Below are positions 33,524-42,498 of a DNA stretch of 64,000 nt, piece by piece. The stretch comes from JACVRW01 sp963811055 (GTDB taxonomy: Bacteria; Actinomycetota; Thermoleophilia; Solirubrobacterales; Thermoleophilaceae), in assembly GCA_963811055.1 (NCBI GenBank), contig CAWEPQ010000020.1:62001-126000 (forward strand), in the 5' to 3' direction. Position 1 is the first letter of the stretch. Every line of letters begins with the position of its first letter. Position numbers and translations under genes: made by a program. The notes under the pieces are model-generated. The model was not told the origin of the DNA. It did not search any database and saw only the letters and a program-made list of their open reading frames with translations.

Positions 33524-34972
33524 ATGCGACAGCTCACCAGCGTCGACGCCCAGTTCCTGGCGCTCGAGTCGGCCCGCCAGAGCGGCCACGTGGGCGGGTT
33601 GGCGATCCTCGATCCCTCCACGCGCCCGGACGGGAAGCTCACGCTCGAGGCGGTTCACGACCTGATCGCGGAGCGGCTGCCGCTCCTGCCGCCGCTGCGC
33701 TGGCGCCTCGCGGAGGTGCCGTTCGGGCTCGACTACCCGTACTGGGTGGACGACCCGCACTTCGACCTGGACTTCCACGTGCGCGAGCTGGCGCTGTCGC
33801 CGCCCGGCAACGACGAGAAGCTCGCCGAGCAGGTGGCTCGGATCGTGGCGCGGCCGCTCGACCGCTCGCGCCCGCTCTGGGAGGTGTACCTGATCCACGG
33901 TCTCGGAGCCAATCGGGTGGCGATGCTCACGAAGATCCATCACTCGCTTGTGGACGGCCTGTCCGGGGCCGAGATCATGGGCGTGCTGCTCGACCTGACG
34001 GCGGAGGGGCGCGAGGCGCCCGAGCCGCTTGACGGCAGCCTGGACGGCGACCCGTCGGAGCTCGAGATGCTCGGGCGCGGGCTGCTGGGCCTGCCGCGCT
34101 ACCCGCTGCGCCTCCTGCGCGCGCTGCCGTCGGCGCTGCCCAACCTCGACGAGACCGCTTTCAACACGCTGCCCGGCGCCGCTCTGGCCGCGCGGGTGGC
34201 GGGTCGCGTGGGCCACGCCCTCAGCCGCGCCGAGGGCGGTTTGCTCGAGCGCACCACCCTCAAGGCGCCGCGCACGAGCTTCAACGGGCGCATCTCGCCC
34301 CACCGGCGCTTCGTCTTCGGGCGGCTGTCGCTCGAGGCCGTCAAGCGGGTGAAGAACCAGTACGGCTGCACGGTCAACGACGTGGTGGTGTCGGTCTGCG
34401 CGGGCGCCGTGCGCAGGTGGCTCGAGGAGCACGGCGAGCTCGTGGACGACCCGCTCGTGGCCCAGATCCCGGTGTCGGTGAGGACCTCCGAGCAGGCCGG
34501 CACGTTCGGCAATCGGATCATGCTGATGAGCGCGCCGCTGTTCACGAACGTGGCCGACCCGGTGGACCGCCTGCTGCGCACCCACGAGGCCCTGCGGGTG
34601 ATGAAGGAGCGCCACCGGGCGCTGCCGGCCGAGCTGCTCCAGGACGTGAACCACTTCATCCCGCCGGCGGTGTTCTCACGCGCCGCGCGCGTGACCTTCA
34701 CGCTCTCCAGCGGCGCCGCCCGGCCCACCTGGAACCTGGTGATCTCGAACGTGCCCGGCCCGCAGTTCCCGCTCTACCTCGCGGGCGCGCAGCTCGAGGC
34801 GCACTACCCGGTGTCGGTGATCACCGACGGCATGGGGCTGAACATCACCGTGATGAGCTACCTCGGCAAGCTCGACTTCGGCATCGTCGCGGACCGCGAT
34901 CAGATGCCGGACCTGTGGCGGCTGATGGACTGGCTCGACGACGAGCTCCAGGAGCTCGTGCTGCTCAGTTAG
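33524..34972 (+). CDS. Wax ester synthase / diacylglycerol acyltransferase (WS/DGAT)
   Basis: The 482-residue protein has the catalytic HHxxxDG motif at 139-145 (HHSLVDG) and the N-terminal LTSVDAQFLALE typical of the family. Further conserved elements are NDVVVSVCAGAVRRWL, NVPGPQFPLYLAGA and the C-terminal MGLNITVMSYLGKLDFGIV. It transfers acyl groups from acyl-CoA to diacylglycerol or fatty alcohols, making storage lipid at the membrane or lipid bodies. With the desaturase at 7617 it indicates active neutral-lipid metabolism. It shares TTAG 34969-34972 with the convergent FMN reductase gene. Confidence 0.93.
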   Translation: MRQLTSVDAQFLALESARQSGHVGGLAILDPSTRPDGKLTLEAVHDLIAERLPLLPPLRWRLAEVPFGLDYPYWVDDPHFDLDFHVRELALSPPGNDEKLAEQVARIVARPLDRSRPLWEVYLIHGLGANRVAMLTKIHHSLVDGLSGAEIMGVLLDLTAEGREAPEPLDGSLDGDPSELEMLGRGLLGLPRYPLRLLRALPSALPNLDETAFNTLPGAALAARVAGRVGHALSRAEGGLLERTTLKAPRTSFNGRISPHRRFVFGRLSLEAVKRVKNQYGCTVNDVVVSVCAGAVRRWLEEHGELVDDPLVAQIPVSVRTSEQAGTFGNRIMLMSAPLFTNVADPVDRLLRTHEALRVMKERHRALPAELLQDVNHFIPPAVFSRAARVTFTLSSGAARPTWNLVISNVPGPQFPLYLAGAQLEAHYPVSVITDGMGLNITVMSYLGKLDFGIVADRDQMPDLWRLMDWLDDELQELVLLS

Positions 34973-35571
34973 GAAGGCGCCGGTATCGGGCGCTCGGCGA
35001 GCGCCCGGGCGACGGCAACGAGGTTCGCCGCGGCCGTCCGGCCGGTCGAGTGCGACCAGTCCTTGCCGGCGTCCGACTCCAGGTAGGTGTCTCCAGGTCC
35101 CGGGCCGCGGTTCCAGTACGTCCAGGCCTGGCCTGGGATGGTGAAGCCGATGTCGTTGAGACCGCCGGACACCTCGCCGATCACGTGGTGGGCGCCGTCC
35201 TCGTTGCCGGTCACCACCACTCCGGCCACCCGGTTGTAGGCCACCGGCCTGCCCTCGTCGTCCTCCTCCGACAGCATGGCGTCCATCCGCTCGAGCACCC
35301 GCTGCGCGACGCTCGAGGGCTTTCCCAGCCACGTGGGTGTGGCGATCACGAGGATCTCGGCGCCGAGGACCTTCTCCCGGATCGCGGGCCACTCGTCCCC
35401 GCTGCCCTCGTCCGAGGACACGCCCGGCTTCACGTCGTGGTCCACCACGCGCACGATCTCGGTCTCCACACCCTGCTCCTCGAGGGTGTCGAGCACCACG
35501 CGCGCGAGCGCCTCTGTGTTCGAGACGGCGGGGGACGGCTTGAGCGTGCAGTTGAGTGCGAGTGCCTTCAT
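34969..35571 (-). CDS. NADPH-dependent FMN reductase / flavodoxin-fold protein
   Basis: The 200-residue protein starts at ATG 35571 with LALNCTLKPSPAVSNT, the FMN-phosphate-binding loop of the flavodoxin-like NAD(P)H:FMN reductases. Further motifs are ATPTWLGKPSSVAQRVLERMD and VVVTGNEDGAHHVIGE. It probably reduces FMN or quinones. It begins 12 bases after the stop of the carboxyltransferase gene with AGAGGG as ribosome-binding site, so it is probably the last gene of a three-gene minus-strand operon. Confidence 0.85.
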   Translation of the reverse strand: MKALALNCTLKPSPAVSNTEALARVVLDTLEEQGVETEIVRVVDHDVKPGVSSDEGSGDEWPAIREKVLGAEILVIATPTWLGKPSSVAQRVLERMDAMLSEEDDEGRPVAYNRVAGVVVTGNEDGAHHVIGEVSGGLNDIGFTIPGQAWTYWNRGPGPGDTYLESDAGKDWSHSTGRTAAANLVAVARALAERPIPAPS

Positions 35572-35583
35572 GAGGCCCTCTTC

Positions 35584-37146
35584 TCAGGGACGGGGGCCCC
35601 GAAACTTGGGACCCGCCGCCAGCTCGTGGGCCACCAGCTCGTGCGCGCGCTCGGCCCAGTCGCAGAGCAGCGGGCGGGTGTCGCGCGGGTCGATGATCTC
35701 CTCGACGCTGAAGCGCTCGGCGGTGCGGAAGGGCGAGCGCACGGCGTCCAGGCGCGCCGCGATCTCCGCGCGCAGGGCCACTGGGTCCTCCGCCGCCTCC
35801 AGCTCGCGGCGGTAGGCGGCCTCGAGGCCGCCCTCCATCGGCAGGGAGCCCCAGTCGCCGGACGGCCATGCGTAGCGCAGGTTGAGACGCGAGCCGTCGC
35901 CGTGGCCGGCGCCGGCCACGCCGAACACCTTGCGCACGAGCACCGACACCCAGGGCACGCTGGCCTGGTAGACGGAGAACAGGGCCCTGCCGCCGCGCCG
36001 GATGGTGCCGGCGCGCTCGGCATCGGTGCCGATCACGAAGCCCGGCACATCCACGAGGTTGACCACCGGCAGGTGGAACTGGTCGCACATGTCCACGAAG
36101 CGCGCCAGCTTCTCGGAGGCGTCCGCCGTCACGCCGCCGCCGTAGTGCTCGGGGTCGGAGGCCAGCACCCCCACGGGCCGGCCGCCGAGCCGTGCGAGCG
36201 ACGTGATCACCGGGCGCCCGAACGCGGCCCCCAGCTCGAACACCGATCCGCGGTCGAGCACCGCGTCGAGGATGCGGCGCATCTTGTAGGGCTGGCGCCG
36301 GTCCCGCGGCACGATCGAGATCAGCTCCTCCTCGCGCCGGTCCGGGGGATCGGTCGCCGCCACTATCGGTGGTGCCTCCCAGACGCTTTCGGGGAAGTAG
36401 GAGAGGAAGCGCCGGAGCTGCGCGAGCGCGTCCTCCTCGTCTGCCGCGATGTTGTCCACCGCGCCCGCGCGGGTCTGGAGTCGGGCGCCTCCGAGCGTCT
36501 CCTTGTCGGGCGACTCGCCCATGGCCGCGGCCACCACCGGCGGTCCGGCCACGAACAGCTGGGCGCTGCCGCGCACGATCACCGAGAAGTGGGAGCAGAC
36601 CACGCGCGCGGCGCCCAGTCCGGCCACGGGGCCGAGCGCGGCTGCCGCCACGGGCACGATCGCCAGGTTGCTCACCACCACGTCGAAGCCCGGCAGCGGG
36701 GGCACGTACGAGAACCCCATGTCCTCGAGCGACTTGACGCTGCCGCCCCCGCCGGTGCCGTCCACCAGCCGCACCAGAGGGATGCGGAACTCGCTCGCCA
36801 GGCGCTCCGCGTAGATCGCCTTCTCCCAGATCGCGGCGTCGGCGGCTCCGCCGCGCACGGTGAAGTCGTCGCCCTGGATCGCCACGCGCCGCCCGTCGAT
36901 CCGGCCCTGGCCCACGATCGTGTTGGCCGGCAGGAAGCCCTCGAGCTCGCCGTCCTCCCCGTAGGCGCCGCGGCCGGCCAGCGCACCCGTCTCGTGGAAG
37001 CTCTCCGGGTCGAGCAGCCGGTCGATGCGCTCGCGCACCGTCAGCCGCCCGGAGGCGTGCTGTCGGTCCACCCGTTCGGAGCCGCCCATCCGGCGGGCCA
37101 GCTCCTCGCGGCGGCGGAGCTCCTCGAGCTCGGGCTCCCAGCTCAT
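35584..37146 (-). CDS. Acyl-CoA carboxylase carboxyltransferase (beta) subunit
   Basis: The 520-residue protein starts at ATG 37146. It has the two crotonase-fold carboxyltransferase halves: N-terminal GRLTVRERIDRLLDPESFHE and VAIQGDDFTVRGGA, then C-terminal VPRDRRQPYKMRRILDAVLD, GVLASDPEHYGGGVTADAS and VNLVDVPGFVIGTDAE. Such subunits transfer carboxyl from biotin to acetyl-, propionyl- or branched acyl-CoA. No biotin carboxylase, BCCP or epsilon subunit lies in the window, so partners are elsewhere. It starts 2 bases after a small helical protein gene and precedes the FMN reductase gene. Confidence 0.92.
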   Translation of the reverse strand: MSWEPELEELRRREELARRMGGSERVDRQHASGRLTVRERIDRLLDPESFHETGALAGRGAYGEDGELEGFLPANTIVGQGRIDGRRVAIQGDDFTVRGGAADAAIWEKAIYAERLASEFRIPLVRLVDGTGGGGSVKSLEDMGFSYVPPLPGFDVVVSNLAIVPVAAAALGPVAGLGAARVVCSHFSVIVRGSAQLFVAGPPVVAAAMGESPDKETLGGARLQTRAGAVDNIAADEEDALAQLRRFLSYFPESVWEAPPIVAATDPPDRREEELISIVPRDRRQPYKMRRILDAVLDRGSVFELGAAFGRPVITSLARLGGRPVGVLASDPEHYGGGVTADASEKLARFVDMCDQFHLPVVNLVDVPGFVIGTDAERAGTIRRGGRALFSVYQASVPWVSVLVRKVFGVAGAGHGDGSRLNLRYAWPSGDWGSLPMEGGLEAAYRRELEAAEDPVALRAEIAARLDAVRSPFRTAERFSVEEIIDPRDTRPLLCDWAERAHELVAHELAAGPKFRGPRP

Positions 37147-37148
37147 CG

Positions 37149-37634
37149 CTACGAGCGGAACGCCTCGCCGGCGGCCCGGAGGCGGTACTCCTCCAGCTCG
37201 GCCTGCTGGCGCTCGGCGCGCTCCCGCAGGGTGTCCAGCTCGGCGGCGTCCAGCCGCGGCTCCTCGTCCACGAGCTCGCGCAGCGCCTTCCAGAGCCCGA
37301 GCTTGCCGGTCACGCCGAGGGCAAGGCCCTCCAGCTCCACGACCCTGCTCAGCGGCGAGTAGCCGGTGAGCTGCCCGTTGGGCTTCAGCCGGCCGACCTT
37401 CTCGAACATCCAGGCGCCGACCTTCTTCGGGATGTCCTCTCCGAACTCCAGCCGGCGCATGATGTCCCTGAGGCTCTCCCGGTCCTGCTCGATCTCCTTG
37501 GCCAGCTTGCGCAGGAAGGCCCCGTAGCCGGTGCCCTTGTTCGAGCCCGCGGAGCGCTTGGCCACCTCCGCACCCGCGGTGGATCCGGCGAGGTGATCGT
37601 TGAGGTAGATGCCGAGTAGCTTGCGGTTGATCAT
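37149..37634 (-). CDS. Helical protein of unknown function, four-helix-bundle-like
   Basis: The 161-residue protein starts at ATG 37634. It has no TM segment and is made of long amphipathic helices (ELEEYRLRAA near the end); AGSTAGAEVAKRSAG and LTGYSPLSRVVELEGL look conserved. The pattern suggests a ferritin-like four-helix bundle, but the metal ligands expected of ferritins are not obvious. It overlaps the RNase D stop region and is followed by the carboxyltransferase after 2 bases, so it sits in an operon of rnd, this gene, carboxyltransferase and FMN reductase. Confidence 0.65.
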   Translation of the reverse strand: MINRKLLGIYLNDHLAGSTAGAEVAKRSAGSNKGTGYGAFLRKLAKEIEQDRESLRDIMRRLEFGEDIPKKVGAWMFEKVGRLKPNGQLTGYSPLSRVVELEGLALGVTGKLGLWKALRELVDEEPRLDAAELDTLRERAERQQAELEEYRLRAAGEAFRS

Positions 37635-38815
37635 GCGTCCCCGCTACCCGGTTCGGCCTCGGACACACGGAGCGTGCGGTCGGGCCCCACGCCCAGCCGG
37701 CGACGGCCCGCCAGCAGCTCGCGCAGCTCGTCGCCCACCAGCTCGCGGCGCCATCCGTCGGTCACGCGCAGGCCCTCGCCGTCCTCGCCCCGGCGCGCCG
37801 CCGTCACCAGCGCCGCGAGCTCGGACTGGGTGGCGATCAGCTCCACGGCCACACCGCTGTCCATCGAGCGCTGGCGCACCAGCGCCTGGGCGAGTGACAC
37901 CAGCGGGGCATCGGCCCCGTCGCGCGAGGGCGGAGTCGAGGGGCTCGGCGGCGGCGGGCGCTCGGCACCGCGAGCGATGGCGGCCAGCAGCTGGTCCCCG
38001 CGGCGATGCATCGTCTGCGGTGGCAGGCCGCGGATCTGCTCCAGGCCGTTGAGGTCGGACGGCGCCCTCCTGGCCAGCTCCATCAGGGCCTGGTCGGGCA
38101 GCACGAAGCCCGCGGGCCGGTCCATGCCCTCCGCGATCTCCTCGCGCCACTCCACGAGCTCGCGCGCGACCGCGCGTCCCGTCTCGCTCAGCCGCGCCAG
38201 CCGAGGCAGCCGCTCGTACACGCGCTCCGGCGGGCGCTCGTCGCTCACGCCCTCGAGGGCACGGCACTCCTCGCGGGCCCACTCGAGCCTGCCCTGCTCC
38301 TCCAGCCGCTCCTCGAGGCGCTCGCCGAGGGTCAGCAGGCAGCGGGCATCGTCAGCCGCGTACTCCAGCTGCTGAGCCGTCAGCGGCCGCCGGTCCCAGC
38401 GGGTGAAGCCCTCCGAGCCCTTGAGGCGGGTGCCGAGCACCTTGCGCACCAGCGACTCGTAGCCCTCCTGGCTGCCCAGGCCCAGGAACCCGCCGGCCAC
38501 CTGCGTGTCGAAGATGTTGCTGACCTCGGTGTGCCAGACGCGTCGCAGGATCGCCACGTCCTGGCGCCCGGCGTGCATCACCACCTCCACCTCCGGATCG
38601 GCGAGCACCCGCGCCAGCGGCGCGGTGGACTCCGGGTCGAAGCCGTCGGCCAGCGGATCGATCACCTCGGTGCGCACGCCGTCCGGCCCCTCGGAGTCCG
38701 GCACGGCCACCTGGACCAGGCACAGCAGCGCCCGGTAGCGGCGCTCTGACACGAACTCCGTGTCGATCGCGAGCCGGCGCCCGGACGACGCCCGCGCGGC
38801 AAGGTCGGCGATCAC
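37631..38815 (-). CDS. rnd: Ribonuclease D (3'-5' exonuclease with HRDC domain)
   Basis: The 394-residue protein starts at GTG 38815, chosen because a TAGATT hexamer lies 7 bases upstream. The DEDD exonuclease domain (1-180) shows AIDTEF, VVMHAGRQD, NIFDTQVAGGFLG and YAADDARCL. The HRDC domain follows (about 215-290, DQALMELARRAPSDLNGLEQ). RNase D trims tRNA 3' ends. The last 100 residues include a Pro/Ser-rich linker and a second short helical domain. The stop overlaps the next gene's start (GATCATGCG region, 4 bases), so the two are coupled. Confidence 0.92.
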   Translation of the reverse strand: MIADLAARASSGRRLAIDTEFVSERRYRALLCLVQVAVPDSEGPDGVRTEVIDPLADGFDPESTAPLARVLADPEVEVVMHAGRQDVAILRRVWHTEVSNIFDTQVAGGFLGLGSQEGYESLVRKVLGTRLKGSEGFTRWDRRPLTAQQLEYAADDARCLLTLGERLEERLEEQGRLEWAREECRALEGVSDERPPERVYERLPRLARLSETGRAVARELVEWREEIAEGMDRPAGFVLPDQALMELARRAPSDLNGLEQIRGLPPQTMHRRGDQLLAAIARGAERPPPPSPSTPPSRDGADAPLVSLAQALVRQRSMDSGVAVELIATQSELAALVTAARRGEDGEGLRVTDGWRRELVGDELRELLAGRRRLGVGPDRTLRVSEAEPGSGDA

Positions 38816-38822
38816 CTGCGCG

Positions 38823-38828
38823 AATCTA
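38823..38828 (-). promoter_or_regulatory. Candidate -10 element (TAGATT) of rnd
   Basis: On the minus strand TAGATT is followed by seven bases and then GTG 38815. It is one of a divergent pair of such hexamers in the 69-base rnd/carboxypeptidase gap. Confidence 0.5.
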
Positions 38829-38871
38829 CTGCGCCCGAGGACCTCCGTGTGGGCCGCGGCCGTACGACGGG

Positions 38872-38877
38872 CATACT
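38872..38877 (+). promoter_or_regulatory. Candidate -10 element (CATACT) of the carboxypeptidase-amidase gene
   Basis: CATACT lies 7 bases before GTG 38885. Together with the opposite TAGATT at 38823-38828 it forms a compact divergent promoter region. Confidence 0.4.
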
Positions 38878-38884
38878 CGGAACG

Positions 38885-40231
38885 GTGCGGCCGGCCGTCA
38901 TGACGCTCATCGTGGTGCTCCTCGCCGCCGCCATGTGGACCGAGGAGACGCGCGACGGAGCCGCCGTCCAGCCACGGCCTGCGGAGGCTGTGCTCCCCAG
39001 CGCCGTGGCTCCCCGGGCACTCCTCGGGCGGAGCGTTCGCGGCGCCCCGATCAGGGCCGTGCGGGTGGGCAGCCCGCGTGCGCGGGTCAGGCTGCTCGTG
39101 ATCGGCTCGGTGCACGGCGACGAGACGGCCGGCAGGGCGATCGCCGCTCGCCTGCTGCGCGCGCGCCCGCCGCGCGGCACCGCGCTCTGGGTGATCACGG
39201 ACCTGAATCCCGACGGACACGCGTCCCGCTCGCGGCAGAACGCGAACGGGGTGGACCTCAACCGCAACTTCCCCTACCGCTGGCAGCCCGACGGCATCCC
39301 CTTCGACACCTACCACTCCGGCTCCGCGCCGCTGTCCGAGCCCGAGTCCGCCGCGCTTGCACGCTTCGTCGAGCGCGTGCGCCCGCGTGTGACGCTCTGG
39401 TACCACCAGGCGCTCCGGATCGTGGTGCGCGCGGAGGGGGATCCGGCGTTGGAGCGGCTCTACTCGAAGCGCTCGGGGCTGCCGCGCCGGAGTCTGGAGC
39501 GCTACCACGGCACTGCCAGCAGCTGGCAGAACCACACCTTCCCCGGCGACACCGCCTTCGTGGTCGAGCTGCCCGCGGGCAGCCCGTCGCCGGGCTACGT
39601 GGACCGGCAGGCGCGAGCCGCCCTGGCGCTCGCCCGCGCCGTGGCGCCCCCGCGCGAGGTCGCGCGCCCGATCCCGTTCGGGGCCACCCGCCGCCGTGAG
39701 ATGCGCGCCTACGCCCTACGCCATTACGGCCTGGACGACCACCGGCTCAGGCGCCCGCGCGTGATCGTGGAGCACTACACCGCAACCTCTACGTTCGCCC
39801 CGGTGTACAACACGTTCGCCGCCGACACCCCCGACGTGGAGCTCGGCGAGCTGCCCGGCGTGTGCTCCCACTACGTGATCGACCGCGACGGGACCATCTA
39901 CCGGCTCGTGCCCACCAGCCTCATGTGCCGGCACACGGTCGGGCTCAACTGGACCGCGATCGGCATCGAGCACGTGGGCACGAGCGACGGGCAGGTGCTC
40001 GGCAACCCGCGCCAGCTGCGGGCCTCGCTGCGCCTCACGCGCGCGCTCCAGGGCCGTTTCCGGATCTCCACCCGCAACGTGATCGGCCACAACGAGAGCC
40101 TCTCCAGCCGCTACCACCGCGAACGCGTCGCGCGGCTCCGCACCCAGACCCACGGGGACATGGCGCGCCCCGCGATGACGCGCTACCGCCGCCTCCTGGG
40201 CCGCCTGCCGGCACCGGCCAGCATGCGCTGA
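38885..40231 (+). CDS. Fusion of M14 zinc carboxypeptidase and N-acetylmuramoyl-L-alanine amidase
   Basis: The 448-residue protein starts at GTG 38885 (in-frame ATG 38900 is an alternative). A hydrophobic N-terminus (MTLIVVLLAAAMW) suggests export. Residues 65-255 form an M14 peptidase like MpaA or gamma-D-glutamyl-mDAP peptidases: HGDET with Zn ligands H77 and E80, DLNPDGH, GVDLNRNFPYRW, third ligand H174 (LWYHQ) and catalytic E228 (VVELP). Residues 290-430 form an Amidase_2 (AmpD/PGRP-like) domain: VEHYTAT with H297, CSHYVIDRDGTIYRLV, NWTAIGIEHVG, VIGHNE with H402 and a C-terminal H423/D425. Both activities cut peptidoglycan, so it would remove and dismantle stem peptides. Confidence 0.85.
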   Translation: MRPAVMTLIVVLLAAAMWTEETRDGAAVQPRPAEAVLPSAVAPRALLGRSVRGAPIRAVRVGSPRARVRLLVIGSVHGDETAGRAIAARLLRARPPRGTALWVITDLNPDGHASRSRQNANGVDLNRNFPYRWQPDGIPFDTYHSGSAPLSEPESAALARFVERVRPRVTLWYHQALRIVVRAEGDPALERLYSKRSGLPRRSLERYHGTASSWQNHTFPGDTAFVVELPAGSPSPGYVDRQARAALALARAVAPPREVARPIPFGATRRREMRAYALRHYGLDDHRLRRPRVIVEHYTATSTFAPVYNTFAADTPDVELGELPGVCSHYVIDRDGTIYRLVPTSLMCRHTVGLNWTAIGIEHVGTSDGQVLGNPRQLRASLRLTRALQGRFRISTRNVIGHNESLSSRYHRERVARLRTQTHGDMARPAMTRYRRLLGRLPAPASMR

Positions 40232-40360
40232 CGCACCCATTGCGCCCAGAACACGGCGATGTCGGCCAGTGCGCTCCACGCATGGCCGGGCGGGCCGGTG
40301 ACCCACCAGGCGGACAGGCGTTCCACGGGACCGCGGCGGAGGCGAGGCACACCGTCACGC

Positions 40361-40366
40361 TATCTT
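40361..40366 (+). promoter_or_regulatory. Candidate -10 element (TATCTT) of tig
   Basis: TATCTT ends 10 bases before ATG 40377. The preceding 129 bases (40232-40360) after the carboxypeptidase-amidase stop show no ORF, RNA gene or clear hairpin. Confidence 0.45.
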
Positions 40367-40376
40367 CAGCGCCCGT

Positions 40377-41774
40377 ATGGCCGCTGCCGTGAAGACCACC
40401 ACCACCGAGCTCGGGGACTCCCGCGTGCGCCTCGAGGTCGAGGTTCCGAGCGACGCCCTCGAGCGCGAGCTTCGCAACGCCGCCGAGGCCATCGGGCGCG
40501 AGATGAAGGTGCCCGGCTTCCGCAGCGGCAAGGTGCCTCCACAGGTCGTGCTCCAGCAGGTCGGCCGCGAGGCCGTGCTCGACGAGGCCGTGCGGCGCGG
40601 GCTGCCCGGCTGGTACGAGCAGGCGGTCACCGAGGCGGGCATCACCACCGTCGGCGAGCCGCACGTGGACCTCAGCGACCTGCCCGACAAGGGCGCGCCG
40701 CTCGCCTTCACCGTCGAGGTGGGGGTCGTGCCGCCGGCCAAGGTCGGCGACTACGACGGCATCGAGGTAGGCCGCCGCGAGCCGAACATCGACCCCGAAG
40801 AGGTGCAGACGGAGCTCGACCGCGTGCGCGAGTCGCTCGCCTCGCTCGAGACGATCGAGCGCGAGGCCGGAAACGGCGACTACGTGGTCATGGACTTCGC
40901 CGGCTCAGTGGACGGCGAGCCGTTCGAAGGCGGCGAGGGCCGTGGCTTCGTTCTCGAGCTCGGGTCGGGCCGGCTCGTGCCCGGCTTCGAGGAGCAGCTT
41001 CAGGGCGCCAGTGCCGGCGACGAGCGCACCGTCGACATCACATTCCCCGACGACTATCCCGCCGAGCACCTCGCCGGCAAGGCCGCCCAGTTCGCGGTCT
41101 CCGTCAAGGAGGTCAAGGAGAAGCGACTCCCCGACCTCGACGACGACCTCGCCGTCGAGGCAGGCGGATACGACTCGCTCGAAGAGCTGCGCACCGAGAT
41201 CGAGGAGCGGCTCAAGGAAGCGGACGAGCAGTCAATCGAGGGCGAGTACCGCCAGGCCGCCGTCGACGCCGTGGTCGAGCGCTCCGAGGTGGACATCCCC
41301 CACGAGCTCGTCCACGCCAAGGCCCACGAGATGTGGCACCGCACCTCACACCGGCTGTCCGCCCAGGGGGTCGACCCAGCGCGCTACCTCCAGCTCTCCG
41401 GCAAGACCGAGGAGGAGCTCGTGGTCGAGGCCGAGCCGGAAGCCGAGCAGGCGCTCCGCCGCGAGGCCGTGCTCACCGCCATCGTCGAGGCTGAGGGCAT
41501 CGAGGTCAGCGACGATGAGGTAGACGAGACCCTGCGCGCCGCCGCCGGCCCGCAGGCCACCGAGAAGCAGGTCAAGCGCGCAATCAAGCGGGCGCGCTCC
41601 CAGGGCGCCGACGACGCGCTGCGCGAAGACATCGCCATGCGCAAGGCCGTGGACCTCGTGGTCGAGCGCGCCAAGCCGATCCCGCTTGCCACCGCCGAGG
41701 CGCGCGACAAGCTCTGGACCCCTGAGAAGGAAGCCGAGAAGGGGTCCGGCGAGATCTGGACCCCCGGGTCCTAG
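40377..41774 (+). CDS. tig: Trigger factor, ribosome-associated chaperone and prolyl isomerase
   Basis: The 465-residue protein has the N-terminal ribosome-binding domain with the signature GFRSGKVPP (residues about 47-55), a central FKBP-type PPIase domain (about 160-245, GDYVVMDFAGSVDGEPF and ELGSGRLVPGFEEQLQGAS) and the C-terminal helical chaperone domain. It meets nascent chains at the exit tunnel. The acidic C-terminal tail extends past the usual end by about 20 residues (EKEAEKGSGEIWTPGS). A palindromic repeat follows immediately and clpP starts 78 bases downstream, the usual tig-clpP order. Confidence 0.95.
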   Translation: MAAAVKTTTTELGDSRVRLEVEVPSDALERELRNAAEAIGREMKVPGFRSGKVPPQVVLQQVGREAVLDEAVRRGLPGWYEQAVTEAGITTVGEPHVDLSDLPDKGAPLAFTVEVGVVPPAKVGDYDGIEVGRREPNIDPEEVQTELDRVRESLASLETIEREAGNGDYVVMDFAGSVDGEPFEGGEGRGFVLELGSGRLVPGFEEQLQGASAGDERTVDITFPDDYPAEHLAGKAAQFAVSVKEVKEKRLPDLDDDLAVEAGGYDSLEELRTEIEERLKEADEQSIEGEYRQAAVDAVVERSEVDIPHELVHAKAHEMWHRTSHRLSAQGVDPARYLQLSGKTEEELVVEAEPEAEQALRREAVLTAIVEAEGIEVSDDEVDETLRAAAGPQATEKQVKRAIKRARSQGADDALREDIAMRKAVDLVVERAKPIPLATAEARDKLWTPEKEAEKGSGEIWTPGS

Positions 41775-41807
41775 CGGAAGCAGCCGGCTCGGCCGGCTGC
41801 GCACCGA
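41775..41807. repeat. Intergenic palindromic repeat, copy 1 (inverted orientation)
   Basis: The 33-base element begins right after the tig stop. Its core is the perfect 9-bp stem GCAGCCGGC / GCCGGCTGC at 41780-41800 with a 3-base loop. The flanks also match, in reverse complement, copies at 52761-52796 and 53597-53632. It may also terminate tig transcription. Confidence 0.75.
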
Positions 41808-41837
41808 CAGCATCCTGAGAGTCGTCGGACCCGTCGC

Positions 41838-41843
41838 TAGACT
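41838..41843 (+). promoter_or_regulatory. Candidate -10 element (TAGACT) of clpP
   Basis: TAGACT ends 9 bases before ATG 41853. CTGAGA at 41815-41820 is a weak -35 at 17-base spacing. No ribosome-binding site is visible. Confidence 0.5.
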
Positions 41844-41852
41844 GCCACGCCC

Positions 41853-42437
<585 letters not shown>

Positions 42438-42498
42438 CCGGCTGCAGACCTTCGCATCGCGCGGTCCTCGCTCGGCTACCGCTCGTGAAGCGCTGCGG

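Noticed and set aside
40232..40360. Possible small gene between the carboxypeptidase-amidase and tig
   Set aside because: Open frames here continue as shadows into tig, with no start, ribosome-binding site or protein-like composition.
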